Assembly: GCA_037349105.1 (NCBI GenBank) | Contig: JAYJMM010000063.1 | Span: forward strand, 620,001 to 684,000 | DNA from: Limnomonas spitsbergensis | Lineage: Eukaryota > Chlorophyta > Chlorophyceae > Chlamydomonadales | Direction: 5' to 3' | Length of the DNA stretch: 64,000 bases | Part shown: in pieces, positions 45,201-54,095 of the stretch | Layout: each line of letters opens with the position of its first letter | How positions within the stretch are numbered: the stretch's first letter is position 1 | Position numbers and translations under genes: made by a program | The notes under the pieces: model-generated | The model's input: only the letters and a program-made list of their open reading frames with translations | Told to the model about the DNA's origin: nothing | The model's database searches: none

Positions 45201-48200
45201 TTTGGTAGTACAATGCGGCTGAACCTGTGCCGTATCATGGCACTTTGGTAGTACAATGCGGCTGAACCTGTGCCGTATCATGGCACTTTGGTAGTACAAT
45301 GCGGCTGAACCTGTGCCGTATCCTGGCACTTTGGTAGTACAATGCGGCTGAACCTGTGCCGTATCCTGGCACTTTGGTAGTACAATGCGGCTGAACCTGT
45401 GCCGTATCCTGGCACTTTGGTAGTACAATGCGGCTGAACCTGTGCCGTATCATGGCACTTTGGTAGTACAATGCGGCTGAACCTGTGCCGTATCCTGGCA
45501 CTTTGGTAGTACAATGCGGCTGAACCTGTGCCGTATCCTGGCACTTTGGTAGTACAATGCGGCTGAACCTGTGCCGTATCATGGCACTTTGGTAGTACAA
45601 TGCGGCTGAACCTGTGCCGTATCCTGGCACTTTGGTAGTACAATGCGGCTGAACCTGTGCCGTATCATGGCACTTTGGTAGTACAATGCGGCTGAACCTG
45701 TGCCGTATCCTGGCACTTTGGTAGTACAATGCGGCTGAACCTGTGCCGTATCATGGCACTTTGGTAGTACAATGCGGCTGAACCTGTGCCGTATCATGGC
45801 ACTTTGGTAGTACAATGCGGCTGAACCTGTGCCGTATCATGGCACTTTGGTAGTACAATGCGGCTGAACCTGTGCCGTATCATGGCACTTTGGTAGTACA
45901 ATGCGGCTGAACCTGTGCCGTATCATGGCACTTTGGTAGTACAATGCGGCTGAACCTGTGCCGTATCATGGCACTTTGGTAGTACAATGCGGCTGAACCT
46001 GTGCCGTATCATGGCACTTTGGTAGTACAATGCGGCTGAACCTGTGCCGTATCATGGCACTTTGGTAGTACAATGCGGCTGAACCTGTGCCGTATCCTGG
46101 CACTTTGGTAGTACAATGCGGCTGAACCTGTGCCGTATCATGGCACTTTGGTAGTACAATGCGGCTGAACCTGTGCCGTATCATGGCACTTTGGTAGTAC
46201 AATGCGGCTGAACCTGTGCCGTATCATGGCACTTTGGTAGTACAATGCGGCTGAACCTGTGCCGTATCATGGCACTTTGGTAGTACAATGCGGCTGAACC
46301 TGTGCCGTATCATGGCACTTTGGTAGTACAATGCGGCTGAACCTGTGCCGTATCATGGCACTTTGGTAGTACAATGCGGCTGAACCTGTGCCGTATCATG
46401 GCACTTTGGTAGTACAATGCGGCTGAACCTGTGCCGTATCATGGCACTTTGGTAGTACAATGGCGGCTGAACCTGTGCCCGTGAATCATGGCACTTTGAG
46501 GGTAGTACAATGCGGCTGAACCTGTGCCGGGATCATTGACTTTGGTAGTACAATGCGGCTGAACCTGTGCCAGTATCATGGCACTTTGGTAGTACAATGC
46601 GGCTGAACCTGTGCCGTATCATGGCACTTTGGTAGTACAATGCGGCTGAACCTGTGCCGTATCATGGCACTTTGGTAGTACAATGCGGCTGAACCTGTGC
46701 CGTATCCTGGCACTTTGGTAGTACAATGCGGCTGAACCTGTGCCGTATCCTGGCACTTTGGTAGTACAATGCGGCTGAACCTGTGCCGTATCATGGCACT
46801 TTGGTAGTACAATGCGGCTGAACCTGTGCCGTATCCTGGCACTTTGGTAGTACAATGCGGCTGAACTTGTGCCGTGTCCTGGCACTTTGGTAGTACAATG
46901 CGGCTGAACCTGTGCCGTATCATGGCACTTTGGTAGTACAATGCGGCTGAACCTGTGCCGTATCATGGCACTTTGGTAGTACAATGCGGCTGAACCTGTG
47001 CCGTATCATGGCACTTTGGTAGTACAATCCGGCTGAACCTGTGCCGTATCCTGGCACTTTGGTAGTACAATGCGGCTGAACCTGTGCCGTATCCTGGCAC
47101 TTTGGTAGTACAATCCAGCTGAACCTGTGCCGTATCCTGGCACTTTGGTAGTACAATGCGGCTGAACCTGTGCCGTATCATGGCACTTTGGTAGTACAAT
47201 GCGGCTGAACCTGTGCCGTATCCTGGCACTTTGGTAGTACAATGCGGCTGAACCTGTGCCGTATCATGGCACTTTGGTAGTACAATGCGGCTGAACCTGC
47301 GCCGTATCATGGCACTTTGGTAGTACAATGCGGCTGAACCTGTGCCGTATCCTGGCACTTTGGTAGTACAATGCGGCTGAACCTGTGCCGTATCCTGGCA
47401 CTTTGGTAGTACAATGCGGCTGAACTTGTGCCGTGTCCTGGCACTTTGGTAGTACAATGCGGCTGAACCTGTGCCGTATCATGGCACTTTGGTAGTACAA
47501 TGCGGCTGAACCTGTGCCGTATCATGGCACTTTGGTAGTACAATGCGGCTGAACCTGTGCCGTATCATGGCACTTTGGTAGTACAATCCGGCTGAACCTG
47601 TGCCGTATCCTGGCACTTTGGTAGTACAATGCGGCTGAACCTGTGCCGTATCCTGGCACTTTGGTAGTACAATCCGGCTGAACCTGTGCCGTATCGTGCT
47701 ACCATGGACTAGAAGGTGTTGTGAACAAGCCCTTGGCTTGCATCCTAGGCTCGCTAATGGAATGGCCTTCACAAGCACGCACTGACTGATTGTGTGTATA
47801 TCAATTTTGAATTACTTGCTTACGCCTGAGTTGGTGTAAGAGTTTCACTCCTTGCCATAACTTTTCTCCCTTTCAGGGTTAAGGGTTTTAGGGCTTCACT
47901 CCTCGCCAGACCTTAGATCCCTTTTAGATGGACTCTTGTTAATCCTGTTGGATCCCTTTTAGATCCCTTTTAGATCCTGTTAGATCCCTTAAGCATCCCT
48001 TTTACATCCCTTTTAGATCCTGCTAGATCCCTTTTAGTTGGACTTTTGTTAATCCTGTGCACCAACTGACCGTTTGGATGTATGGTGTGGGTGGTGCCAG
48101 GTGGCGCAGCGGGAGCAGAGCCGGAAGGAGCAGTCCATATATAGCAGGATGTTCAGGAAGCCCCTCGGAGGACTTAATGAGACCGAGAGCCCCATGGATG

Positions 48201-50534
48201 CAGCAGGTGAGGGGAGGGGCCGGGCAGTCTTTATTTTTCTTGACTCAGCTACATATCAGCCACACTCCAGCCTCCGGCCAAATGCCATATTTGTGGCCAG
48301 CTATGCTGCTTTGGCTACCAGTCGTAGGCCAGTCTAGGGTTGGTCCAAATCGGGCCTTTGGCGGCCGCGGGACGGCCTACCCAAGGTGGACTCGTAGTCA
48401 GAAAAAGTAACACTGGGACCGGGTAGAGGCCCTCACCACAGGCCAGGTGAGATGAGGGGAGGGGAGGGACGGAGCGAGGCATATCGACCTAGGTGTGAGG
48501 CGTGTGGAGGTAAAGGCACCCTTTTGGTGTGCCAACTTATGACATCAGTGAGGTGCCTTCTGCCTGATCCTAGAGGGCCTTTATGTTGACAGGGGGCGCA
48601 ATAGAGAGTTACAAGCATGCTGCCCTATGCGCCTGTTTCAAAGATTCCGTCTTGTTTATGGGCCTCATTTGCTTAGATCCTAAAATCTGTGTGCCCCCCC
48701 TCTTGTTGTCAGGAGAACCCTCTGAGGATGTCACGAACAAGGTGTTCTTTGATCTAGTGGTGGGAGGCGCGCCGGTCGGGCGCATGGTCGTCGGGTTGTT
48801 TGGCAAGGCCGTGCCCAAGACAGTGGAGAACTTCCGCGCGTTGTGCTCGGGCGAGAAGGGCCTGGGGGTGGCGGGCAAGCCGCTGCACTTCAAGAGCTCG
48901 GCGTTTCACCGCGTAATACCGAATTTCATGATCCAGGTCAGTGGCCTGTGGGCTGTGGATCCTGGTGGATCCAGTGGCCTTCGCCCTGTGGATTCAGGTG
49001 GATCCAGTGGCCTTCGCCCTGTGGATCCAGGTGGATCCAGTGGCCTTCGCCCTGTGGATCCAGGTGGATCCAAGTCATTGGCTTCGGGGATGGATCATTC
49101 AATCTGTAATTTGATCACTACTTCCAAGGGGAGAAGAGTTTTGTATGGCTGGTGAAACAGGCAGGGAAGTCGAGTGCCGCCCAGTGAGCACTTCGGGCAC
49201 ACGTCAGAGGAGAAGGGAGAAGCATTGCGTGTTAGCTCCATGGGAATTTATGGGGAGTGGGGAGGCTGCAGCTGGGGATCATGTGACACTGGCTAACCCT
49301 AAACCCTAAACTTAAAAACCTAAGCCATACCAACTGCATTCGGGGGGTTATAGACGAGAGTGCATGAAAATGCTCTTGGGACGGGGAGGGGGGATACGTA
49401 TAGCATGTGGGCCTCAATACATAATAACATAAGGGTAGCATAATCCGTCTAAACTTGTGCCGCATCTTACCACATCGCGCCATATTGTGCTATATCGTGC
49501 TGTATTGCGCCATATCGTGCTGTTTTGTACCATATCGTGCTGTATTGTGCCAAATCATGCCGTATTGTGCTACCGTACCTTGATGTATGGCCATCTCCGC
49601 TTTCCCTGGTACGAAAGGCAAGCATCCAAGCACACTCTTGCTATCACTCTTTCTCTTTTGGGTTTAGGGGTTAGGGGTTACAGTTTAGGGTTGGGCGCCC
49701 ACGCAGCCGAGCCCTCTTGTGCATGGCCCAGGGGTGAAACGCCATTGACTGCTTTCCCTGGTATCAGAGGCAGGCAGTCCAAACACACTCTTGCTAGCAC
49801 TGCTTCCGTTGGCCCGTGGATAAACTACATGCCGCCTTGTCGACTCATGTTATGAGCAGAACACAGCTAGTGGTGACACGCCTTCCCTCCCTGCACTGAC
49901 TGGCACGCGACATTATAGCTACATTTCAGCTGCATTCCAGCTAAATCATGGCCCAGGGCCAGAGGGTCCATGTGCAGCTAGCCCTGTTGCTTGGTCCATC
50001 GGCCACCATAGGTCGGTCAAGGTTCAGTTCCCATCGGCCTTGTGGCGGCCCCCCAGCGGCCAGCCGACATAAGTGTGGTGCAAACTTGTTGGGTCCCTAG
50101 GTTAGGGTTTAGGGGTTAGGGGTTAGGGCTAAAACTCTTAACCATCAAACCTTTAACCCCAAACCTAAACCCTAAACAACATGGGTCCCTCGACTCCCTC
50201 CCGTTGCTCCCTCGCATAGGGCGGGGACTTCACGAATGGCGACGGCACCGGTGGGGAGTCCATCTACGGCTCGGTGTTCCCCGATGAGAACTTCCTGTTG
50301 AAGCACACAGCCCCTGGCTACCTCAGTATGGCCAACGCCGGCCCGAATACGAACGGCTCCCAGTTCTTCATCACCACCGAGACCACCAGCTGGCTGGACG
50401 GCAAGCATGTCGTGTTTGGGAAGGTGCTGGAGGGCATGGATGTGGTCAAGGCCGTGGAGGCGGTGGGGACGGAGTCAGGGAAGCCGTCGCTGCCTGTGGT
50501 GATTGCGGAATGTGGGGAGTTGGTGATGCAATGA
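27212..50534 (+). CDS. Dual-family immunophilin: three FKBP domains, TPR region and cyclophilin domain in one gene, 15 exons
   Basis: Predicted peptidyl-prolyl isomerase and co-chaperone. Exons: 27212-27226 (tentative start MVELV), 27368-27446, 29229-29315, 29889-29986, 30461-30632, 31501-31674, 32571-32749, 34126-34216, 35557-35732, 36075-36197, 36497-36643, 37130-37288, 48101-48206, 48713-48936, 50220-50534. All phases agree, giving 714 residues. FKBP1 (about 7-114) keeps Y34, F44-D45 and W67, so it is likely active. FKBP2 (about 125-235) and FKBP3 (about 240-354) lack the pocket Trp, as in plant FKBP62/65. TPR motifs span about 370-500 ([29 protein letters not shown]). A basic tail ends [10 protein letters not shown]. 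The cyclophilin domain (about 546-712) has R602, F607, Q610, F660, W668 and H673, the catalytic and cyclosporin-contact set. No signal peptide is seen, so it is probably cytosolic or nuclear. Alternative: a separate cyclophilin gene from the ATG at 48583, which is open into exon 14. The FKBP-TPR part is sure, the fusion probable. Confidence 0.82.
27785..28750. repeat. 12-bp tandem array CACCTGTACTTG / CACCTGAACTTG, about 80 copies
   Basis: Lies in immunophilin intron 2. Units alternate irregularly between TGTACTTG and TGAACTTG. All frames are open on both strands ([22 protein letters not shown] type), which is purely an effect of the period of 12. Confidence 0.95.
28895..29040 (+). repeat. 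Probable diverged copy of the dispersed CAGCTACA element
   Basis: Contains GGCCTGGTGCACC, GGGCCACCGGCTGCAG, TGGTCAAGG and GTGGCTGTCCAGCAG in the order seen in the better copies at 49905-50085 and 35220-35460. Confidence 0.4.
29296..29388. repeat. Tandem duplication of the immunophilin exon 3 donor
   Basis: The real junction GGACAAG|gtatgctcgg (29309-29325) is copied about 44 bp downstream as GGACCAAGGTATGCTCCGG. Both are followed by GG(A/T)TGCAGCTGCT. The copy keeps AAG|GTATG, a usable 5' splice site. Confidence 0.85.
30075..30185. repeat. ATCCACTGGGATCTACTGG short repeats
   Basis: About nine diverged 11-12-bp units (GGGATCCACT, GGGATCTACT) in immunophilin intron 4. Confidence 0.85.
30605..30965. 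repeat. Tandem copies of the immunophilin exon 5 donor
   Basis: The exon ends GACGACGTGCTGG|gtgagcta at 30632. CTGGGTGAGCTAGG(A/G)TTCAG then recurs about seven times every 30-36 bp. A more complete copy near 30925 keeps exon sequence: GGAGCAGGACGACGTGCTGG. GTGAG is preserved in most copies. Confidence 0.85.
31860..32600. repeat. Three to four diverged copies of the exon 7 acceptor region of the immunophilin
   Basis: The real junction is CTGTGTAG followed by ACGGTTATGGGGAGGCCGG at 32571. Upstream copies lie at about 32075 (TTGTGTAG, GGGACACGGGGAGG), about 32305 (CAGTGTAG, ACGAATACGGGGAGGC) and about 32420 (TTGTGCAG, AAGGGTACCGGGAGGC). Each is preceded by CTTGCC(T)GCTGACCTGTA-like sequence, as is the real site (GCTTGCCTCGCCTACCTG). 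All copies keep the AG. Confidence 0.85.
32416..32487. repeat. Near-perfect inverted repeat, about 25-bp arms
   Basis: TTGTGCAGAAGGGTACCGGG at about 32418 pairs with CCCGTACCCTTCTGCACAA at about 32466 across a loop of about 20 bp, with one mismatch seen. The left arm is one of the exon 7 acceptor copies, so the hairpin would mask that decoy AG. Confidence 0.85.
33335..33500 (+). repeat. Copy of the dispersed CAGCTACA element
   Basis: Starts CTTCAGCTACATGACGGCC, with TACGGCCAGGGG, GGGCCATTGGCCG, GACAGTCAAG and GGTGGCTGCCCACGG in the family order. A related start (CAGCTACATGACGGCCTACG) occurs at 58875. Confidence 0.6.
34676..34835 (-). repeat. Minus-strand copy of the dispersed CAGCTACA element
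   Basis: The reverse complement has GGCTACAGTTCAGCC, CATGTCAGCTGCC, CCGGCCTTCGGCCGTAGG and GGGCTCACAGCACCAGG-like sequence in family order, interrupted by TTTAGGGTTTAGGG. Confidence 0.55.
34940..35115 (+). repeat. Dispersed interspersed element, copy A
   Basis: About 170 bp. It aligns along its length with 48228-48405: shared GACTCAGCTAC, TCAGCTACACTC, GCTAGCTATGCT, GTAGGCCGGTCAAG, GGGCCTTAGACGGCCGC and AAGGTG in the same order and spacing. No coding capacity. The size and spread suggest a short non-autonomous element (SINE- or MITE-like). Confidence 0.75.
35220..35460 (+). repeat. Dispersed element copy with expanded TTCAGCTACAA repeats
   Basis: Five to six TTCAGCTACAAT-type units at 35229-35305. 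After these come AGCCCGGTCCAGGTTCAATC and CAGTGGTGGTTGCCCAGC, resembling the 3' half of the copy at 49905-50085. Confidence 0.6.
37255..37485. repeat. Triplicated end of the immunophilin TPR exon 12
   Basis: The exon ends with [14 protein letters not shown] and donor AAG|gtgggg (37288). A close copy lies at about 37325-37400: TTTCTGCAG, CCTGACAATGCCGAGCTGGC, then ATGATCAAG|gtgggg. A third, degraded copy at about 37440-37480 has GACAATGCCAAGCTGG and CTCAGAAAAAGG but no AG/GT pair. In the middle copy 37349-37390 is an in-frame 42-nt segment bounded by AG and GT. Confidence 0.9.
37612..38425. repeat. 29-bp tandem array, about 28 copies
   Basis: The unit contains GGCTGGGGTGGAGGGC and AGGGAGGGCAGCT. 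First of three satellites filling the 10.8-kb intron 12 of the immunophilin gene. Variants are AGGGAGG/AAGGGAGG and CAGCTGG/CAGTTGG. Confidence 0.95.
38425..39405. repeat. About 25-bp satellite of CCAATCTGCC units, about 39 copies
   Basis: The unit contains CCAATCTGCCAATCTGCC followed by TTGCCACC or TAACCTC. Some units are expanded by an extra AATCTGCC. It is the reverse complement of the GGCAGATTGG units in MRE11 intron 5 (6590-6700). Confidence 0.95.
39404..47695. repeat. 43-bp satellite, about 193 copies
   Basis: The unit contains TAGTACAATGCGGCTGAACC, TGTGCCGTATCATGGC and ACTTTGG. Two common alternatives are ATCCTGG/ATCATGG and AACCTG/AACTTG; rarer ones are GCGCCG, CAATCCGG and GTGTCC. 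The A variant dominates in the middle, the C variant is commoner at the ends. Higher-order duplication is visible. On the minus strand three units (129 bp) read without stops, giving many false frames. Confidence 0.97.
47905..48050. repeat. GATCCCTTTTA short repeats
   Basis: About ten units of TAGATCCCTTTTAGATCC type in immunophilin intron 12, just before exon 13. Confidence 0.8.
48228..48405 (+). repeat. Dispersed interspersed element, copy B
   Basis: Close relative of 34940-35115, lying in the immunophilin intron between the FKBP tail exon and the cyclophilin exon. It starts TTGACTCAGCTAC and contains GGCCAGCTATGCT, CGTAGGCCAGTC and GGGCCTTTGGCGGCCGC. The two copies share downstream AAAA(A)GTAACACT/AAATAAACACT. 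Confidence 0.75.
48930..49075. repeat. GTGGATCCAGGTGGATCCAG repeats after the cyclophilin exon 14 donor
   Basis: The exon ends ATGATCCAG|gtcagtggcc at 48936. About four units of 33 bp follow, each with GATCCAGGTGGATCCAG and TGGCCTTCGCCCT. The unit retains ATCCAG|GT and CAGTGGCC, matching the junction. Confidence 0.8.
49690..49755 (+). mobile_element. LINE-like 3' tail fragment
   Basis: TTGGGCGCCCACGCAGCCGA, then GGCCCAGGGGTGAAACG and CCATTGAC. It matches the tail of the retroelement ends at 54040-54095 and, inverted, 56010-56070. It lies in the intron between the cyclophilin exons. Confidence 0.55.
49905..50085 (+). repeat. Dispersed interspersed element, copy C
   Basis: TAGCTACATTTCAGCTGC, CATGGCCCAGGGCC, TTGGTCCATCGGCCACC, GGTCGGTCAAGGTTCAG and TTGTGGCGGCC in family order. 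In the last intron of the immunophilin gene. Confidence 0.65.
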
Positions 50535-51784
50535 CCATGCAGGGAGCTTGCGCTGCGATTGCCGTTTTAAGTTGTGAAGTTTGTACAGCCCATCGGGGCA
50601 TCACATTTGATGCGTGGGACTTATGCCTGTAAAGCGGTTAAGGCACTAAATACGCTAGGACAGCGAGCGAAAACCAGTGACCCTCCTGTGGTGATCTGGC
50701 AAGGCAATGACCATGCGGGCGTACATGGGGGGCCCAACCAAGAAGGTAATAAATTCCTCACGCCTCCTTTCATGCTATTTTGATCGGGGGACATGGATGT
50801 TTGCATGTAGCAGCGGCATGAGCTGGTGCAGATAAGAATGGTTTGAGCTGCATGAATGTCCTCAGCTTTCTTGGGGGAGATTCACGGAGAAAATGACAGT
50901 GGCTACAGTATCTACCAGGGGGTATCTACGGTATCTACATGTTGCGTGGTTGCCATTGGATATGTGTGGATGTTGTCTGGATCAGTGCTGTGCAACTGCG
51001 CCGTAATTCAGAGATCTTGCTATTTTTTCTTCCTCTTGTGCCCTCTCCTTCGACTTCCCTAGCTGACTTTTTGTTTGCCGACGTGGCCAAGCTTCATTAT
51101 AGCATGGCCCAAAGGTGTCACGTTATCGGGGTGTAACGCTAACGGTAACTCGTGAGCCTCTACCTGGCATGCTCATTGGCACAGCCATTTGGATCATGTC
51201 CATGCCGGTACATTGACCAGGAAACATTCATGTACAGATAACACTTGGTTGAAATCAGGGGTTATGAAATCAGGGGTTATATGAAATTAGGGGGAATCCC
51301 CCTGGTTGGAATTCTATGTTTGAACACTTGTCGGACATTTCTGGTTTTCTTTACTGGCTTTTGGTAATGATGTAAATGATGTTTTGCCTGTAGGAAACAC
51401 TCCCCGATCGATTAGCTTTTGACAATGATTAATTGTTACCTGTCTCTATGATGTGTTGATGAGAAATTCAAGCAAGGCAGCTCATGCTTATATCCTGCGA
51501 CATTTAACAGACTGTGGGGTATTCTTAGAGCGATCAATAACTGTATCAATTGCCCACAGGGCGTATGTAGCTACTGACCATGACCTAGCTGTCCATACCG
51601 CCCAAACAAATTACTAAATGGGCACACCTAGTTGAAAGCAAGCGCACCCGGCAAAGCACATCCGGCCAAGCACATCAAAGGTATTCAAGTGACGGCAATC
51701 GGCATGCACTCCTTATGGTAAGGGCACTAGTACAGTAAGCACGTATGTAGTCGGGCCCATATCCTCCGCTTCTACAATGCAGCG
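50535..51784. other. Spacer downstream of the immunophilin gene
   Basis: No gene recognised. TGTAA, the usual green algal polyadenylation signal, occurs near 50628, about 95 bp after the stop. A short segment at about 51080-51130 (GACGTGGCCAAGCTT, GCCCAAAGGTGTCACGTTAT) resembles the LINE-like tail. Confidence 0.45.
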
Positions 51785-52441
51785 GTGGCACCGGAGGCAC
51801 AGCAATACAGCCCTCTCATGGCTCAAGCCATGGCAGCAGATATGCAGCTTGCAATCAGCCAGGGCACTGGCGGACGCATCTGGTGCTCTGATCTGCTGGG
51901 TGCATTAGAGGAGCTGGAGCGGGGGGCAGCCACCCCCACCTTGCGCGAAGCAGCAGCTGCCCTACAGCGCCTACCCGTCAAAGGGGTGTTGGCACTCGTT
52001 GACGCAGCCTACGAGCAAGCACGGCTGGACGCAAGCGGCGGTGGGGACCCCAGGGACCCTACCACCGAGCACAGATCTGCGGCGACCTACCGCGCCTGGT
52101 TCCAGTCCACGGCGGGTGCCGTGCTGGCGCAAGCCAAGAGCCGCACTAGTCTGAAGGAGTGTGCTTGTGTGCGCATCAATTTGCGACTGCGGCTTTGCGC
52201 GATCAGCACTGCTAATACCAGAGGACGGCGCAACGGTCAGCGGCGACAGGCACGCTGCTGCCAGCAGGGTAACCCGGTACGGAAACAGGTACGGAAATAC
52301 GGTACGGTACGGATACGGTACGGACGAAAGGGACAATACGGTAGGGCAGTACGGTCCAAGATTTCCCCCCATTTTCAAAGCCCAGGACAGCGGGATCCAC
52401 ACAGAGAAACACATGCATGCAACACTCCCATGGCTGTTTGA
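51785..52441 (+). CDS. Orphan reading frame, possibly retroelement-derived
   Basis: Open from a GTG at 51785, first ATG at 51818, stop at 52441, about 200 residues. The first 125 residues look coding, Ala/Leu-rich and helical (SDLLGALEELERGAATP, TYRAWFQSTAGAVLAQAKS). The rest runs into GGTACGG repeats and basic low-complexity sequence, so the frame probably outlasts the true coding part. I recognise no family. Lying 1.1 kb before a LINE-type Cys motif in the same orientation, it may be an upstream piece of the same element. It could also be one exon of an unknown gene. Confidence 0.3.
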   Translation: MAPEAQQYSPLMAQAMAADMQLAISQGTGGRIWCSDLLGALEELERGAATPTLREAAAALQRLPVKGVLALVDAAYEQARLDASGGGDPRDPTTEHRSAATYRAWFQSTAGAVLAQAKSRTSLKECACVRINLRLRLCAISTANTRGRRNGQRRQARCCQQGNPVRKQVRKYGTVRIRYGRKGQYGRAVRSKISPHFQSPGQRDPHRETHACNTPMAV

Positions 52442-53500
52442 CCCCATGCACATCCTGACATACTGCATGGCTGCATGACAGCCCCCTTGCAATTTTGCAT
52501 GGCCCCCAAATAACCACCAAGGATCTCCATGCATGCATGCAGATTTACCATGCTGACATGCTAGAAAAAAATATGAGCATTGATGCAACCTCGGATGCAA
52601 CACCAAACTCCTCACACATCGCTATTACAGTGTTCCAACATGCCATTCAGCATTTCAGCAATTCAGCCAGCCCATATAAACGCTACCCACCAGCATGGCA
52701 GATGAAATTTTACATGCAGGAATATAGAAACAAGAGGCCTCAGAATCACCTTGCAGAGTTGCTGAGTTGCATCATTGCATAGCATGCATGAAAATCACTT
52801 CGTTAGGAGACACGGAGCTCCTGTGTCTTGCCTCTCTCCTAGGAGTCCTGGACTCATGGGCTCCTACTCCTCCTTGCCTCTTCCCTCCATGCAGCTTTGG
52901 ATTGTGACTTGGCGCCAAGTTGTGTCTTATTGCCACTAAGTTTGGGGGTAGACTTAGGCTTTACGAGCAACGAATGCCTCTTTACCTCTGGAAGCGAGCG
53001 AGTTTACGTAGATTTTGATGTCCTGGAGGTGTGGACTGTGGACTGTGTGGACTTGTCAGACGAGGGAGCTGCGCAATCGAGCAGTACCTTAAAACTAGTG
53101 GTAAATCGCTTAGTGCCGACGATAGTCTTATCGCAAAATTCGCATCGCATACTCTTGGCCTGACCAGCCTTCGATGACGGCTGCAAAATCCAATGCGCAT
53201 CAGTCTATGCCTTCCTAGGACTTGTTCTCAGCGATGCCACTACCTCTATCCTGATAATATCTGATATGCCTGGCTGATCTTTGCACTTAGAAAAGAAAAG
53301 AAAAGAGAACGCCGATGCGGCGTGGATTTTGGGAAGTACAGGTTGACGAGACGCCCAAGCCCCGGTCTGTATACCCTTATGCTCTCAAGCAGCCATGCAG
53401 TGTAGGAAATGGCGACCGTACTTGGCCGTGTTGCAAACGGTACGGTGCGGTACGGATACGGTACGGGATTTTAGGCCAATACGGCCCGTACTGGGTAACC
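52270..53500. other. Non-coding stretch with two inverted GGTACGG clusters
   Basis: GGTACGG/ATACGGTACGG clusters lie at about 52275-52350 and about 53440-53490. Next to the first is CAGCAGGGTAACCCGG; next to the second is CTGGGTAACCCTGGCTGCC, partly its reverse complement. Between them are TGCATGCATGC runs (about 52528). No gene is seen. Confidence 0.5.
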
Positions 53501-54095
53501 CTGGCTGCCAGCGGTGTTGGGCACGGGGGGATAGCGAGCAGGTAGAGGATGCGCTGCATGTGTGCTTCCAGTTCCCTAGTGTCAGGGAGCAGTTACGGGA
53601 GCGCGGGGGTGGGCAGGTCCTCCGGGCGCTGCCACTAACTTCCACCAGTTGTACCAGGCTGAGCATGGGTGGGACGCACTTGCTTTTGTGGACTGTGCTG
53701 TGGGCATTATTGAGGGTTAGTCTCCAGGGTTTCTGAGGCCGGTGTCTTTGGCCTTTCCGGCCTTCTCTTTCGGTCCTTTTTCGGGAGGGTTGTTGTTGTT
53801 GTTTGCCCCCTTTTTAGTTTCGTCTCTTCTGCCTTCTGATCAGTGGGGCACCCTCGCGGCTAAGCAGGGGTGGGAAACACTTGCTTTTCTGGACTTATCT
53901 TTTTTGTAGAGGCTTTGTTGAGGGTTAGTCTCTAGTGGAACTCAGGTGTTGGACTTGGTCTTCGTTGCCTTCCCGGCCTCTCCTTTTGTTCCTTTCCCCC
54001 TCTCTTCCTTTTACTTCCTTCTTTACTCCCTTCTGAACAGTTGGGCGCCCACGCGGCCGAGCTTTGAACGGGCCCAGAGGTGTAACGTTATTGAC
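53500..54095 (+). mobile_element. Decayed 3' end of a LINE-like retrotransposon, + strand
   Basis: A frame from about 53506 to 53736 reads CQRC, then EDALHVCFQFPSVREQLRER, the Cys/His motif and flanking pattern typical of the C-terminal end of non-LTR reverse transcriptases. Downstream, ACTTGCTTTT(C/G)TGGAC and GAGGGTTAGTCTC(C/T)AG each occur twice (about 53680-53725 and 53880-53935), showing a partial tandem duplication. The tail GTTGGGCGCCCACGCGGCCG at about 54040 ends the recognisable element. No intact reverse transcriptase is present. Confidence 0.6.

Noticed and set aside
39404..47695. Possible CRISPR array
   Set aside because: 43-bp units abut directly with no unique spacers, and the host is eukaryotic. 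The same applies to the 20-, 32- and 38-bp arrays.
39392..47778. Dozens of minus-strand [20 protein letters not shown] frames
   Set aside because: Three 43-bp units make 129 bp, a multiple of three, giving repeated open frames that end wherever a variant makes a stop.
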